Both the position numbers and the translations under genes were made by a program. From the NCBI GenBank assembly GCA_963682175.1, contig OY821788.1:11178001-11242000 (forward strand): a stretch of DNA of 64,000 nt, given 5' to 3'. The notes beneath the pieces are model-generated. The model saw only the letters and a list, made by a program, of their open reading frames with translations, searched no databases and was not told the DNA's origin. The stretch is from Triglochin maritima. Taxonomy: Eukaryota > Streptophyta > Magnoliopsida > Alismatales > Juncaginaceae. Positions 20,879-33,103 of the stretch are shown one piece after another; the first letter of the stretch is position 1, and each line of letters starts with the position of its first letter.

Positions 20879-21211
20879 TTAGCATCCTTTCCAGAGAAGC
20901 TTCCGCATCCCCAGGTTCTTTATGCTCTGGTCAGGTTTATCCATCGGTGGTACTAGTGTTCCATCTTCCGAGACGAAGTACCGACAGCGAAGGGTTGGCT
21001 CTGAGTAGCCACAAACATAGAACGTTTTGCTAATCTTGTTCGGAGTATTGGAACACAACTCCGTCGCCTTCAAATCGTACCTATAGGTGCTATAAGATAG
21101 AGGTAAAACTCTTGTTATTTCCACCGAGAGACAACCTCCCCATATTGGTCAACCGAGGACGTGCTCAACTTTGTCAGGGTAGTCATCGTTGTGGTTGAGT
21201 TGGAAGTCCAT
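20879..21211 (-). pseudogene. GRF-zinc-finger-like relic in the MULE
   Basis: On the minus strand a start (ATGGACTTCCAACTC at about 21211) opens MDFQLNHNDDYPDKVEHVLG and then a stop. The same frame resumes with KATELCSNTPNKISKTFYVC and LRCRYFVSED. The spacing resembles a GRF-type zinc finger (Cys, then FY.C, then C.YF), a DNA-binding module often carried by plant transposons. One in-frame TGA breaks it. The call rests on a weak motif match only. Confidence 0.4.
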
Positions 21212-21535
21212 TTTTTTGGGTGGGGGCAACAAATCGAATACACAACTAAATGGAAGACACCCTAACCTTTGATTTAATAGACCCTATAATGAAGGATTGC
21301 GCCTCTTCGCTCAATAATGAAAGGTTATGCCCTCAGAAGGAAGGAATCCGAACGGTTGCGTCTCTTCGCATAATGACTCGTCCCTCATGATGGGACGTTT
21401 CACTTCGTCATGTGAACATTTATCATGATGACCATCGAACGCAATTTTGCATCATCGAGTTTCTATGTAACACATATCGAGTTCAACCGAACCATAGCCA
21501 AGTATAACACATCGACCCGCAAGTACCATCGAACA

Positions 21536-21727
21536 TGATCGATTTCTGAAACAATTTCAAATATCGAGACATAGAGTGAGAGCTAAAGGATGTTAGTGGT
21601 CCCACAGTTTAGGCAGTGGTATTTTGGGAAGAAGTGGAAAGATATTTATATTTTTCAAAGGATGTCAAAGTGGAGTCATTTTTGAGAGGTTGAGTCACTT
21701 TAGGTATAGAAAGTCAAATTTTCCGTT
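21536..21727 (-). repeat. MULE right terminal inverted repeat (core)
   Basis: The reverse complement of the left arm at 5275-5485, about 75-80% alike by eye. The pairing fades outward in GAAGTTGACTTCC (about 21750-21762). Confidence 0.75.
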
Positions 21728-21979
21728 TTTTAATCATCAAAACTACCAGGAAGTCAACTTCCTTGGATTCAAATGTTGCTTTGAATTAATGACTATTTTT
21801 CCAATTAAAAAGTCAATAAATGGATGGCAACTCTAGTAATGACGACCGAAACCGGGGGTGAGGAGTCAACATAACACGAGTGGTAATGACGACCGAAACT
21901 CCCATTTCAAGTCGTTTTCTTGTCGTTATCCCCGAACGAACTATTTTCAATATCGCACCCTTACCCAATTTAGACTCAA

Positions 21980-22466
21980 CACTCTTAGAGGTCGACTAAA
22001 TTAGGCCCAAAATTGGACAGAGACTTTTCTTGAATCTGTTCGACCGTTATAACCCAAACGGTTGACCAATAGACAAGTTTTCTCTTAACAAAACCCAATT
22101 TACATTGTGTGCATTCCACCAATACTTAAAATTCGTTCGACCATTTCATAAAAACTTAAGTGAACGGTCAAACGGAATGCTAGAACTGTAGACTGTTTCT
22201 AGCTACCAAAGAATTTTTATTTTACCTTTTTTTATCGATTGCCATTCACATTGTTTTGGCTTTAGCCCTAACAGATATACGGATATTAAAAGCCTATAAA
22301 TAGGTGATCAAAATAGCTAAACACAACTTTTACACTCCCTATTGCCCCTATTGATTACAGAGAAATTTCTCTTACTTGAAAGACCAAATCCTACACACTC
22401 AAATCCTAAACATCCCACTTCTGTTCTTCACTCCTATCATACTCAAGTGTGCTCTAGTCTAGAATG
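21980..22466 (+). repeat. Relic LTR, left part (plus orientation), split by element B
   Basis: U3-like GGTCGAC/TTCGACCG words, then a TATA box (GCCTATAAATAGG, about 22295) and R/U5. Its continuation is at 29612. The whole is a diverged relative of the element A/B LTR, in the opposite orientation to element B. Confidence 0.55.
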
Positions 22467-25400
22467 TGTAGGATCGTGAGGGTCTCTAATTATAATCACT
22501 TTTAAGCTAATTACCTACTTGTTTAATCAATCAAAGATATGTAGCGGAATTTAAAACTAAATACAAGTAAGCAAAGCAAACCACAAGATGACACCAGATT
22601 TTTATAGAGGTTCGGTCTCACGCCTACTTCCTCTCTTGCAAGCTTTGCTCGATCTCCCTCGAGCTCCGCTCGCGTCTTCACTATCAACCTCGTTCCGGGC
22701 CGAGATTAAGCCTTTTACGAAACAAGCTCCACGAACACCCTCGTGAGCTTGACTTTCTTCTCTCACAATCCAAGAGGAACACTTCGGGCTTTCACCGAAG
22801 TCCTTGCTTCTTCACAACTGAGATCTTGAGTGGAACACACTCTCTAACTTGAGCACACTTATCTTAGGATGTGGAATTGATGCTAAGATGTGGAAGTTTA
22901 AGCTTGGAGAGTAGGATTTGGGGAATGGGAGACTTGAGAGTTTCTCTTAGGTGTATTTGACAAATAAAAGTGTAAGAGATGTCTAATTGGGTCAAAGGAA
23001 CACCTATTTATAAGCTCCTAAGGTATTATTGTTGGATTTCGTGCCCTATAGTATGTATATATTTTCGAAATTTTATAAACATATAGGATCGTAATATTCA
23101 TATTTTCTTCGATTTTCATATAGACATGTATTTGTTTATCCTAATTGTTTAACATGCATTAGAATAAACAAACAATTGTAAAGAGGATCATACCTAGAGG
23201 TTCTCTACAACCTCTCGAAGATCCGGAGTTGCGTTGACGGTTGAATCGCCCGGTGGATTGCCTCCGAGTATTCACCAAACTCTAAACGAGATTGAAGAGA
23301 GAAGAGCTAGCCTCTCAATCTCCAATAGGGTTTAGAATCTAATTACTAACCCCTCTTTAGTTTCCTTGAGAAGATGATCTCTTGAAAACTAAAACTAAAC
23401 TTAAGAATTAAGGAAATTTCGTGGAGAATTATGGAGAGAGTTTTTGCATGAGAAAAACAATGAATTAATTAATGAGGTAATGAGATAAACTTGTATTTAT
23501 AAGTTCTCTCCAAATTACCTATTCATGTGCAACCTCTTACCCATGATTTCATGCAAACTTTCATCGAACCATCCATTATTTGCTAATAAATAATCTCAGC
23601 CACGAATTAAATCAATTATGGACCAATTCCATGCATGATCTAATTAATTCTTAAATTAATTCTGCATAAAACCGTCTGGACCGGTCGACCGTTTGGAGGT
23701 TCGATCGACCGCTCGAACCAAGTTTCGGTCGACCGTTCAACATTCGGTCGACCGCTCGTAACAATAAAATATTTCATCGCAATGTTCGGTCGACCGACCG
23801 ATGGATTCGGTCGACCGTTCCGAACAGACGAAAATTCCCTGTTATCGGTCGAGACGTGTCCGGTCGACCGTGCACGGTCGGTCGACCGTTTACTGTTAAC
23901 CGGTCGATCGTTTGTGCACAGTACTGCAGACTTGTCAAATTTCGGTTTAAGCGCTACAAAATTTGACATTTCGGGATTAGTAGTAAATTCATAACTTATG
24001 TAACATATTATCCTATGTAATGATAAATCATTACACCCCATAATATTTACATCACATATGAATTTAATTTAGATTCTAATTATGTTATTAATCACAACAT
24101 AAGTTTGATTTTGCTTGTTCACCCCATGTGTCATATTTTCTACATGAAACCCGACACATCTTATGAACTCAAAATCCCCATTTCTCGTTTCCCAGTTTTG
24201 TGGTGTGACCTATAGGAGGATCTAAACTAAGTTGGCAGTGATATTAAGAACTTAATATCACAAGCTATAAGCGGTATCTAGCTACACATTATAGCTCCCA
24301 ATTAGTTAGATGTCTTAATTCCACTTGAACCAAAACCCGATCCATTTAGTGATGGAGTGCACCTTTTGAGTAACTATCTTTTCCAACGAAAGTCATATTT
24401 GACCAACCAATGCCTTTACACTACACTTATCGATAGCTTAAAACATTAGTCAAATCAAGTATTTCTTAAGTGATCGGATATAAGTCTCATATCAAAGGAC
24501 CAAGGACACAGTAAAATATTAATGACACAGAAACACATTTCTATAATATTTGACTTATTAGGTCTATTCAGTATACAAAAGTAATATCTTCCTCTTTTGT
24601 GTACCCATGTTGTCACTCACTTGTAGAGCTACAATGATCTATGACCAACACGACAATCTTAACTCGGTAATTAATGTCCCATGTTAATTACCATGATTGA
24701 GAATATCTTTTGTTTTATGTAAACCAATATCTTTTAGAGCTCTACGGTTAAGGACCAAGAGTCTCTTCCTTAACACTTCTAAAAGACGAATAACATAAAC
24801 AAGGAACAAAATGATTTCTCATTCAATTCATAATAATTGACATTTAAAAGTAAAACTTTTAGAACACATTCCCTTCAATTATAGTCATTGGGGATGAATT
24901 GGGTAAAGATTATGTATGATACACAAAACAGAAACTGATAGGACCCAATTCTAAGTAAGTTCGGTGGGTCGATCGTTTGGCAATTTAGATTAAGGTTTGG
25001 TCGACCGCCAAAGGCTAGAATATGAGTACACTTAAGTGATCGGTCGAACACCGAGATAGGTTCGGTCGACCGATTCACACCAGGTACTATGGGGTTGACA
25101 AACAAGATCATATTCAGTCGATCGAAAAAGTTCCTCGGTCGACCGAAAACTAACAGGCAGTTCTGGTTTGTCAAGCCTTCTTAGGTTCAGTCGACCGAAC
25201 AAGGTCCTCGGTCGACCGATACACAAAATGTATTTGGGGTATTTGGAGATAATACGAATACGACCGTTGGGTATATACGAGAAAACAAACGGTCGGAAAT
25301 TTGTTGATACTCGGTTGACCGAAAAGGTCGGGACGGTCGACAGAACTCGGGTAGTTAAACACTAACAGGATATATGATCACTCGGTCAACCGAACGGTCT

Positions 25401-25791
25401 GTTTCGGTCGACCGAATGTGGGCGGACTGTTTAAGTTTTTGTTTAGTGTTTTCCGGTCTAAGTTTGGGTGATCTATTGAAGTCCAAATTATGTAAAGTTT
25501 TGTGTGTGACTTCTATAGGGAACCTAGTGTGTGTTTGAGTGGTTTTTTTGCTCAAGTATGCTCAATTACAGAAAGTTCCTAAGACTTAAAGAAATGCAAA
25601 TTACATGTCTTCAAATAAGCTTGATTACATGTCTTGACTTGATTTCTTTTCTTCCTTGAGTCTTGATCACCTGTAGAGGTTAGCACAAAACAATATATAT
25701 GCAATGCAACATGTGTGTTACTCTACATGATCACAATTAAGATTAGGTTGATTAAATCATCAAAACATAGATTAAGGCCAAAAAGTCAACA
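22467..25791 (-). repeat. 3' LTR of element B, interrupted by a solo LTR
   Basis: TGTAGGATCGTGAGGG ... AAAAAGTCAACA. It is 1472 bp when the 23030-24877 insertion and one TSD copy are removed, against 1489 bp for the other LTR. U3 palindromes CGGTCGACCG cluster at 24960-25430. Confidence 0.9.
23030..24877 (-). mobile_element. Solo LTR (1848 bp) nested in the element B LTR
   Basis: Starts TGTTGGATTTCG and ends CCCTTCA (minus reading TGAAGGGAATGTGTTC ... CCAACA). It has a perfect TSD ATTAT at 23025-23029 and 24878-24882, and the intact site is seen in the other LTR (28672). It belongs to the same family as 53911-56031. It carries about nine GGTCGACCG-type palindromes at 23675-23905. Confidence 0.9.
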
Positions 25792-25805
25792 ATCTCCCTT
25801 TTTTT
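25792..25805 (-). promoter_or_regulatory. Polypurine tract of element B
   Basis: On the minus strand AAAAAAAGGGAGAT precedes the LTR start TGTTGAC. Confidence 0.8.
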
Positions 25806-26420
25806 GATGATGACAACCTATATCTTAATACTTGAAATGTTTAGATGTAAACTATGCATATAAATGGTCCCCCTATGGATGTGCATAGTTTTTGTTCAAT
25901 TATAATCAAATTTCAAGATACTCCCTTAATTATCTCTCCCCCTTTGACATCCATCAAAAAATTATACGATAGAAGCATTGAATGTGGATGTCTTGCAATG
26001 AAGTTGCTCCCCCTAAATTTTGCACTTCATTACACTAAGAAAATAGTATTTATTAAGCTCCCCCTATCAATATGAATATGATTTTTCGATTAAGTTCAAA
26101 TTTATTTCTCCCCTTTTAAAACATCAAGCAAATATATAAACAATCGGCATGTGATGTTTTAATTTCCCCCTTTTCATATCCATTTACAAATTTGACACTT
26201 AGGCAATGGATGTGATTCAAATTTTAAGATTTGCAATAAATGAATAAATGATTTGACAATTAAGCATATAAAGACCTAGATTAGAACCATTTGATTGAAA
26301 ATTTTAGATGATAAGAAATTATACCCACTTGAATCTTTGAATTGGTTCCAATCCCATTTGGTGATGCAACCTGCTTTGAATTTGACTCTTAAGCTTGCCC
26401 GGTCACCACCGATTTCTTCC
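25806..26420 (-). other. Non-coding 3' segment of element B
   Basis: Co-linear with 7955-8597 of element A (shared GCTCCCCCT, GACATCCATCAAAAAAT and TTGGTTCCAATC). No pol coding. It is the stretch between the WVPK end of gag and the PPT. Confidence 0.6.
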
Positions 26421-28062
26421 TTAAGCACCTACAAATGTAGATTTAGGTACCCAAACAACTTTGGATCCTTTAATGTTAGCTTTGGGAACCCAAACTATTT
26501 TGGTTTTAGGAGACCACACACTTGATGAGCTATGATTAATGAACACATGCTTGCCATTTAGTGTAGTATGAGATACATGGTTTTTCAATTTTTCTTTGTA
26601 TCCTAAACCATGCTTATCTAGTGATTGTCTTTGACTACCTAAAAGCATGTCAAACATCTTGGTTCCATTAGTGAATTTCTCTAGGTCTTTTCTTAATTGA
26701 ACATTGCAAGTTTGAAGATCTAGTTGTTCACTATCAATAGGTGTTGTTTTTAAACATTCAAGAGTTGATGCATTAGTTTCAAGTTTAGCAAGCACCCCAT
26801 TTTTCTCATGCATGATTGATTCAATTTGGCTTTGGAGATCTTTGATTAGCTTTCTAGCATTTTTATTCTTTTCACAAATCATCTCATATTGTTTAACTAA
26901 GTCATGGAATGCATTTTCAAGCTCATCATGTGTATATGTTTCATCATTTGCACTAGAATTTGAGCTATCACTATAATAAGACTTAGTTGAGTATGATCTA
27001 ATGGAATAAGAGTTAGAGTCTACCTCACTTTGGTCATCTTCAATAGCCATGAAGCATGAGTGAGCCACCTCTCTTCTACTTTGCAAGGAAGATGATAATG
27101 ATGGTGATGAAGAATCATCCCATGTAGCCTTGTAAGCTTCCTCCTTCCTTTCTCTTATCTTGCTCTTCTCCTTTTCTCTTCTCCTCTCTCTTCTCTTTTT
27201 TTCTTCTCCCATTCTCTTCTCTCATTTTCGCTCTCCTCCTTCTCCTTTTCTTTTTCTCTTTTCTCACTTTTTCTACATCTTCTTTCATTCTTTTCTCCCT
27301 TATCCTTCTTGAGGTATTTGAAGAAGTCTTTGGCTAGGACTTCAATGTCCTGATCTTCTACACTCCTCATTGGTTGCTCAATATTTGCATGTAATCCCAA
27401 GGTAGGTTTGTTCTTGGAGGCTTCCTTCTCCTTCCGATCGTTAAATTTGGAGCTCATAAGCCATGGAATTTCCAATTAACTCCTCCATCTTGAGTTGGGA
27501 AAGGTCGTGTGCTTCTTCAATTGCGACCACCTTATCTTCCCAATCGTTGCTAAGCGACCGAAGGAATTTCATTGTCATCTCTCCTTCATTTAGTTTTCTT
27601 CCAAGAACCAAAAGAGAGTTAGTAATATCGGTGAAGCGAGTGTTCATTTCGCTTATGTTTTCACCGATTTGCATAGAAAAAATCTCATATTTATGTATGA
27701 GAAGACTAATACAGGTTTCCTTAGTTTTGTTATCACCCTCATGATGCATTTGTATTCTTGTCATATTTCATATGCACTTTAACAACCCCTAATCCTATTA
27801 TATTCACCCTCATTTAGCCCACAATATAGAATATTCATAATTTTTGAGTTCATCTCAATTTCTTTCATTTTGGGCCTACTAAGTGAATCTAATTCATCTC
27901 AATTGGGGGTGTGTATGGATTTTGAAGAAACATCCAATACTTGAGGTCATTTGAAATTAGGAAAATTTTCATCATATTCTTCCAATAATCATAATTAGAC
28001 CCATTAAGCAAAGGAGGCCTAGTTGTGCATAAACCCTCTACATGATTAGATGTGCTAGCCAT
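26421..28062 (-). pseudogene. Gag of element B (decayed)
   Basis: Starts at an ATG only 40 bp after the PBS (MASTSNHVEGL, then LNGSNYDYWKNMMKIFL, a copia gag N-terminus) and is stopped by a TAG after about 60 codons. Next comes a UBN2-type gag core (MQIGENISEMNTRFTDI, LPNDWEDK-like SNDWEDKVVAIEE), a low-complexity Glu/Arg/Lys block (27155-27330), a coiled coil (HDELENAFHDLVKQYE ... KFTNGTKMFDMLLGSQ), and finally WVPK repeats (WVPKANIKG, WVPKSTFVGA). There are at least two frame breaks. The low-complexity run of (K/R)E codons is unusual. Confidence 0.75.
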
Positions 28063-28102
28063 TGCTAAATATTACGGTTAAGTAATGAAATTTAGCTCAC
28101 AT

Positions 28103-28115
28103 GGCTCTGATACCA
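28103..28115 (-). promoter_or_regulatory. Primer-binding site of element B
   Basis: On the minus strand TGGTATCAGAGCC sits 2 bp inside the 5' LTR. It complements the 3' end of plant initiator tRNA-Met, the standard copia primer. Confidence 0.9.
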
Positions 28116-28117
28116 AA

Positions 28118-29606
28118 TGTAGGATCATGAGGGTCTCTAATTCTAATCATTTTTAAGCTAATTACCTACTTGTTTAATCAATCAAAGATATCCAGTGGAA
28201 TTTAAAACTAAATACAAGTAAGCAAACCAAACCACAAGATGACACAAGATTTTTATATAGGTTCAGCCTCCCGCCTACTTCCTCTCTTGCAAGCTCTGCT
28301 CGATCTCCCTCAAACTCTGCTCGCGTCTTCACTATCAACCTCGTTCCGGGCCGAGATTAAGCCTTTTATAAAACAAGCTCCACGAACACCCTCGTGAGCT
28401 TGACTTTCTTCTCTCACAATCCGAGAGGAACACTTCGGACTTTCACCAAAGTCCTTGCTTCCTCACAACTGAGATCTTGAGTGGAACACACTCTCTAACT
28501 TGAGCACACTTATCTTAGGATGTGGAATTGATGCTAAGATGTGGAAGTTTAAGCTTGGAGAGTAGGATTTGGGGAATGGGAGACTTGGGAGTTTCTCTTA
28601 GGTGTATTTGACAAATGGAAATGTAAGAGATGTCTAATTGTGTCAAAGGAATACCTATTTATAAGCTCCTAAGGTATTATAGCCGTTGAGGATGAATTAG
28701 GTAAAGATTGTGTAAGATACACAAAACAGAAACTGACAGGACTCAATTCTGAGTAAATTCGGTCGACCGGATCGGGTTGTTCGGTCGACCGTTTGGCAAT
28801 TTAGATTAAGGTTCGGTTGACCGCCAAAGGCAACAATATGGGTACACTTAAGTGACCCGTCGAACACCGAGATAGGTTCGGTCGACCGATTTACACCAGA
28901 CACTATGGGGTTGACAAACAAGATCATATTCGATTGACTGAAAAAAGTTCCTCGGTCGACCGTAAACTAACAGGCAGTTCCGGTTTGTCAAGCCTTCTTA
29001 GGTTCGGTCGACCGAACAAGGTCCTCGGTCGACCGATACACAAAATGTAGTTGGGGTATTTGCATATAATATGAATACGACCATTGGGTATATACAACAA
29101 AACAAATGGTCGGAAATTTGTTGATACTCGGTCGACCGAAATGGTCGGGACGGTCGACCGAACTCGGGCAGTTAAACACTAACAGAATATATGATTACTC
29201 GGTCGACCGAACAGTCTGTTTCAGTCGACCGAATGTGGGCAGACTGTTTAGGTTTTTGTTTAGTGTTTTCCGGTTTAAGTTTGGGTGATCTATTGAAGTC
29301 CAAATTATACAAAGTTTTGTGTGTGACTTCTATCGGGAACCTAGTGCGTGTTTGAGTAGTTTTTAGCTCAAGTGTGCTCAATTACACAAAGTTCCTAAGA
29401 CTCAAGAAATACAAATTACATGTCTTCAAATAAGCTTGATTACATGTCTTGACTTGATTTCCTTTCCCCCTTGAGTCTTGATCACATGTAGAGGTTAGCA
29501 CAAAGCAATATATATGCAATGCAACATGTGTGCTACTCTACATGATCACAATTAACATTAGGTTGATTAAATCATCAAAACATAGATTAAATCCAAAAAA
29601 CCAACA
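28118..29606 (-). repeat. 5' LTR of element B
   Basis: TGTAGGATCATGAGGG ... AAAAAACCAACA. The U3 palindrome cluster is at 28755-29235. The TATA box on the minus strand (CTTATAAATAGG) lies at about 28655. It is close to the left LTR but differs at many scattered sites, implying some age. Confidence 0.92.
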
Positions 29607-29611
29607 GAATG

Positions 29612-29960
29612 TGGATTAGTGATTCCAACTCCCATTTGCTTGAATCACAAGAGTTGTATCACTTCATAAGAAAGCCACCCTCTCGGGTTGTGAGAGGAAA
29701 AATCAAGTTCGGCAAGGTTGTTTGCGAGCTTAATTTGTAAAAGGCTTGATGTTGGTTCAGAATTGTGATCATATAATTAGTGAAATCATGAGTGGTCTCA
29801 TGGTGATCGAGCAACGCATGCAAGAAAGAACTAGGACCTGGTTGGCCTGTTGAACCTCTATTAAAAGCTCCGGTCTTCTTGTTTGTTTTCTTGTTGTCTC
29901 TACTATTATTTTTTCGCTACTTAGTCCATCATTAGTAGACCACTCTAGATTAGATTAAAT
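29612..29960 (+). repeat. Relic LTR, right part, continuation of 21980-22466
   Basis: Contains CTCTCGGGTTGTGAGAGGAA and TTGTAAAAGGCTTGATG, which match the reverse complement of the element B R/U5. Beyond about 29960 up to 30230 nothing recognisable is seen. Confidence 0.5.
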
Positions 29961-30229
29961 AAGTCAATCATCAATTTAACATTATTTTACATGATTCCAA
30001 ATGATTCATCAGATCATCTATGAAAGTAATTGATATAGTAATTTTTTAGGCAAATTGTACACGGTAAAATAAGTTTTTGTATGAAATATCAACATATCAC
30101 ATTAATTAGTTATTACACCCACATCCAAATTCATCATACTAATCGGCCATATGCTTGCTAATTAGTCTTTGACAATCGGTTACTGTCGTCACATTGAAGG
30201 TGCAAGTATTTTGATCCACCATATGTGTA

Positions 30230-30780
30230 TAGTGTAAGTAGGACCAAACAATAATCTACGTGGGAGAATAAATTTAATGCAATCAACTCCAATTATGTGG
30301 CGATAAAAAATGAGAGTTAGAGAATTGCAAACCACAAATCGACATCGACATTTTTTATAGATGTTCGATCACAACCACCTGTTTATAGTCCTCTCATCGA
30401 GTTCCAATCGATCCTTCTATCATTACTCGAGTATCCACTAATCCCTTCATTTAGGATCGAAGATAAATCCTCTAGAATCCAAGCCTTTCAAATACCCTCA
30501 CCTTTCTCGATTCGCCTCTCACAACCCGAGAGGGAGCTTACAACACTTGAAATTGATTGAATGTTGTTGAACTCTAACTTGAATGCTATCAAAGTGATGG
30601 AATTGGACTTGAAGTGAATTGAATGAAGTTTGTGTGTTGTTGGAGCTTTGAAGGCTTGAGAATTTAGGGAACAAAAGTTGAGATTGCTTGGAGTATGTAG
30701 AGAGTGTATTTGTGTCTCTTGAATAAAGTATTTATATGCTTCAAAGCAAATAAAGTATTTTAGTGATACCATTGTCAATT
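30230..30780 (-). repeat. Diverged LTR fragment of the Sirevirus-like group
   Basis: GCAAACCACAAATCGACAT, TTTTTATAGATGTTCGATCA and CTCACAACCCGAGAGGGAGC follow the order of the element A/B R-U5 at much lower identity. TATA-like TTATTTATATG lies near its end. No coding. Confidence 0.5.
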
Positions 30781-30800
30781 ACTGCTACATGTAATCACAT

Positions 30801-31379
30801 ATGTTTAGTTTTGGTTTTGCCCCCAATCCCCCACCCCCAAAAATCACACGCTTTGTCTTAGTCACGTTAATCATGTCCATTGATCCACCATTTTATTCAC
30901 CCAATTCCAAAAAACTTCCACTATCATCTTCCATTTTTCAACACTTTATTTCCTCCATATCATTTCTTTTTCCATCCACACTCTAACAAGGATAAAACAA
31001 AAAGAATTGAAAAAAAATATTTTTTTTTAAAAATAGAATAAAAAATATATATTTAAAAAATTAAAAAAATTAAAAAACATATTTAAATAATTTTATCCAA
31101 AATTCAAAAAAAAATACCCAATGGGCTGGGGACACGTGGGTCCCCAAGACCCACTGGGCTGGGTGCACCCTGGGGTGCCCGCGCCTCTCCCTGATTCCCC
31201 CCAAGTGGGGAACAAAATCGGGTGCCCAATGGGGCACCTGATTTTTTTTGGACACCCTCTGGTGGCCTTAGTATGGACCGTAAAAAACATATAAGTGAAG
31301 GTCAAATGGAATCGGTGGCACAAGACCGGATGCGTCAATTGCACATTTGAGTGGGGGAGGGCAAACCAAAACTAAACAT
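30801..31379. mobile_element. Inverted-repeat element of about 580 bp with a GC-rich core
   Basis: The left end ATGTTTAGTTTTGGTTTTGC (30801) pairs with the right end GCAAACCAAAACTAAACAT (31361-31379). The arms extend into CCCCC/GGGGG runs. The core (31120-31260) is GC-rich and carries imperfect CCCACTGGGCTGGG and GGTGCCCAATGGGGCACC palindromes. The flanking CAT/CAT may be a 3-bp TSD. Superfamily unknown. Confidence 0.55.
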
Positions 31380-31643
31380 CATATTCAGCAAAAAACTGTC
31401 AGAAGTTTACATGGTAGGCTTCTTGGTTGAAGGCAAAAATGGTCATTGGGAAGCGTATTGGAAGAGAAAGCTTGTCCCGTACAAAGAAAACTCCCAAGAG
31501 TTGCATCCAAAACAACGTAACCCTTGATCAACTATAGATTCACCCATCTTAGGTAGATAGGAGTTTTAGATAACTTCCAATTTTTTGTATACTTATTACA
31601 TGTGGTTTTGTCGATTTTATATTAGGCTCTTTACCTAGGTAAG
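31380..31643. other. Unassigned flank
   Basis: About 260 bp with no recognisable feature. The last five bases, GTAAG, are the TSD of the next solo LTR. Confidence 0.5.
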
Positions 31644-33103
31644 TGATTAATATCATATCATCCATATATTCATGTCATATATCCTCTATTTTGAACTTAA
31701 GTAATGTTATGTAACGAGTTTTATGTTTACATTTCAGAAATAAACAGGTTTATGAAGAAGGTGACACAAAAAAGACCAAAATGTGAGAAAAATGACTGAT
31801 CGGTGAAACTTATGGACTTATCTGCAAGAGTAAATGACCTGGATGCAAGCCAAAAAGACCAATTAGCAAACCAATAAACTTCATACCATCATGAAGAGTA
31901 TTTTGACAATTAAACTCGGGCATAGACTCAAACAACTGATTAGGGTGTACTCCACGTTAAGAAATGAAGCTATTAAGAAGTCATCGGAAAACGGGTCGGA
32001 TCAGAGCAATCGAGACCGCCAATTGGCGGTTGGTTCTGCTCCAGATTCGACACTTCTCCGTTTGGTTGTATATTAGGTTGTTTTCGTCTATTTTTAGTAT
32101 GTTCCATTAGTCCCACACTGGGAGTTTGTCGCCAGTTGTTTTTTTAGGTTTATAAATATAACTATTATTTCTCCTTTGTAAGATTAAGCATTGTTTGGTG
32201 GTCATTCTCTCTACTTAGAGTAAAATTTTAGAGCAAAACTCAAGTGGAGAAGAATGCTACTTGTAATGTGTTATTAATAAAATAATTCTTCTTAGTTTGT
32301 TCTCATGTTGTTTCTTTTCGCATGTTTAGCTTAGTTATGCTTCCTTAATCGCATTATAATTAGTAGAATGTCTTTTTTCCTTAATATAATTGTTAGCTTA
32401 ATGTGTAGTGAGTAGTTTCATCCCCTTTCGGGTGGAGATGATGTTATACAAGTAACGAAGAATAGGTATGAATGTTATCTTATGCAATTTTCGATGAATG
32501 TGAATGTCTGCTTGTTTGTTTAAAATAAAATACTTAACTTGATGAGTTTTGCCATAATCATTATGTACTTCTCAAGTTTGTTTTGGTTCTTAATAACCAA
32601 CTTGTTTATGCTCATGTTAATCAACTAGGTTAGTGATTTATATGATAGGTTTTGCCACAACCATTAGGTTCTTCATATGCATGGAAACACAACTTAACTT
32701 GTGCCTTATTGAATGCATCATTCACCACGTTATTACATGTGTACACACACTCCACCCCTTGGGGTTTTTTTCTTCCTGAATTGCAGTTTGCTTTGATAGT
32801 TACTTAGTTTAGTTTCAATTCTTCTCGTGCTTTAAACTTCATTGTTTGTTTTTTTGCTAGTTTAGTGTAGTGTAGTTTAGTTTAATCAACTTCTTCCCCC
32901 ATCTAGTTTCAATTCTTCTCGTGTTTTAATATTCATTGTTTGTTGCTTGCTAGTTTAGTTTAGTTTAATCAACTTCTTCTCCTCTTTATTTTCCACTCGA
33001 TTTTCGAAGAATCAGAGTTGACACACCTACTTGTGGACTCGACCCGTATTTTCCACTGCTTCATCGCGGTCGTGCACTCACGGTTTAATTTTTAATCAAA
33101 ATA
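31644..33103 (+). mobile_element. Old solo LTR of the gypsy-1/-2 family
   Basis: Begins TGATTAATATCAT and follows the gypsy-1 LTR throughout: TAACGAGTTTTATGTTTA, the palindrome ACCGCCAATTGGCGGT at 32015-32030, AGTCCCACACTGGGAGTTTG, TATA box TTTATAAATATAAC, and CTTCATCGCGGTCGTGCACT. A perfect TSD GTAAG lies at 31639-31643 and 33104-33108. The 3' terminus has drifted from ACA to ATA. Confidence 0.85.

Larger units (their letters stand above)
5215..21800. mobile_element. Mutator-like DNA transposon (MULE), about 3.3 kb, enlarged to 16.6 kb by nested insertions
   Basis: Long inverted terminal regions (core 5275-5485 and 21536-21727) match in reverse complement through blocks such as CCTAAAGTGAC.CAACCTCT, ACTTCTTCCCAAAATAC, GACCACTAA and TGTCTCGATATTTGAAATTGTTT. 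Removing the 6429-19742 insertion leaves about 3.3 kb. The body holds subterminal tandem repeats on both sides, a spliced plus-strand gene and a GRF-finger-like minus-strand relic. No transposase was found, so it is non-autonomous. The outermost bases and the expected 9-bp TSD were not resolved; the ends given are approximate. Confidence 0.75.
22467..29606 (-). mobile_element. Sirevirus-like copia element B (pol-less), with a nested solo LTR
   Basis: Two LTRs, PBS, gag region and PPT are in minus-strand order, with a perfect TSD GAATG at 22462-22466 and 29607-29611. Gag is broken and pol is absent. Confidence 0.9.

Noticed and set aside
21834..21900. Repeated TAATGACGACCGAAAC at 21836 and 21890 as a MULE target-site duplication
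   Set aside because: Both copies lie on the same side of the element, so they cannot be its TSD. They are a small local duplication.
23640..25555. Many short open frames rich in GRPN, DRST and similar (also 28697-29381, 55144-55467, 56888-57518)
   Set aside because: They are translations of the GGTCGACCG palindrome clusters in LTR U3 regions.
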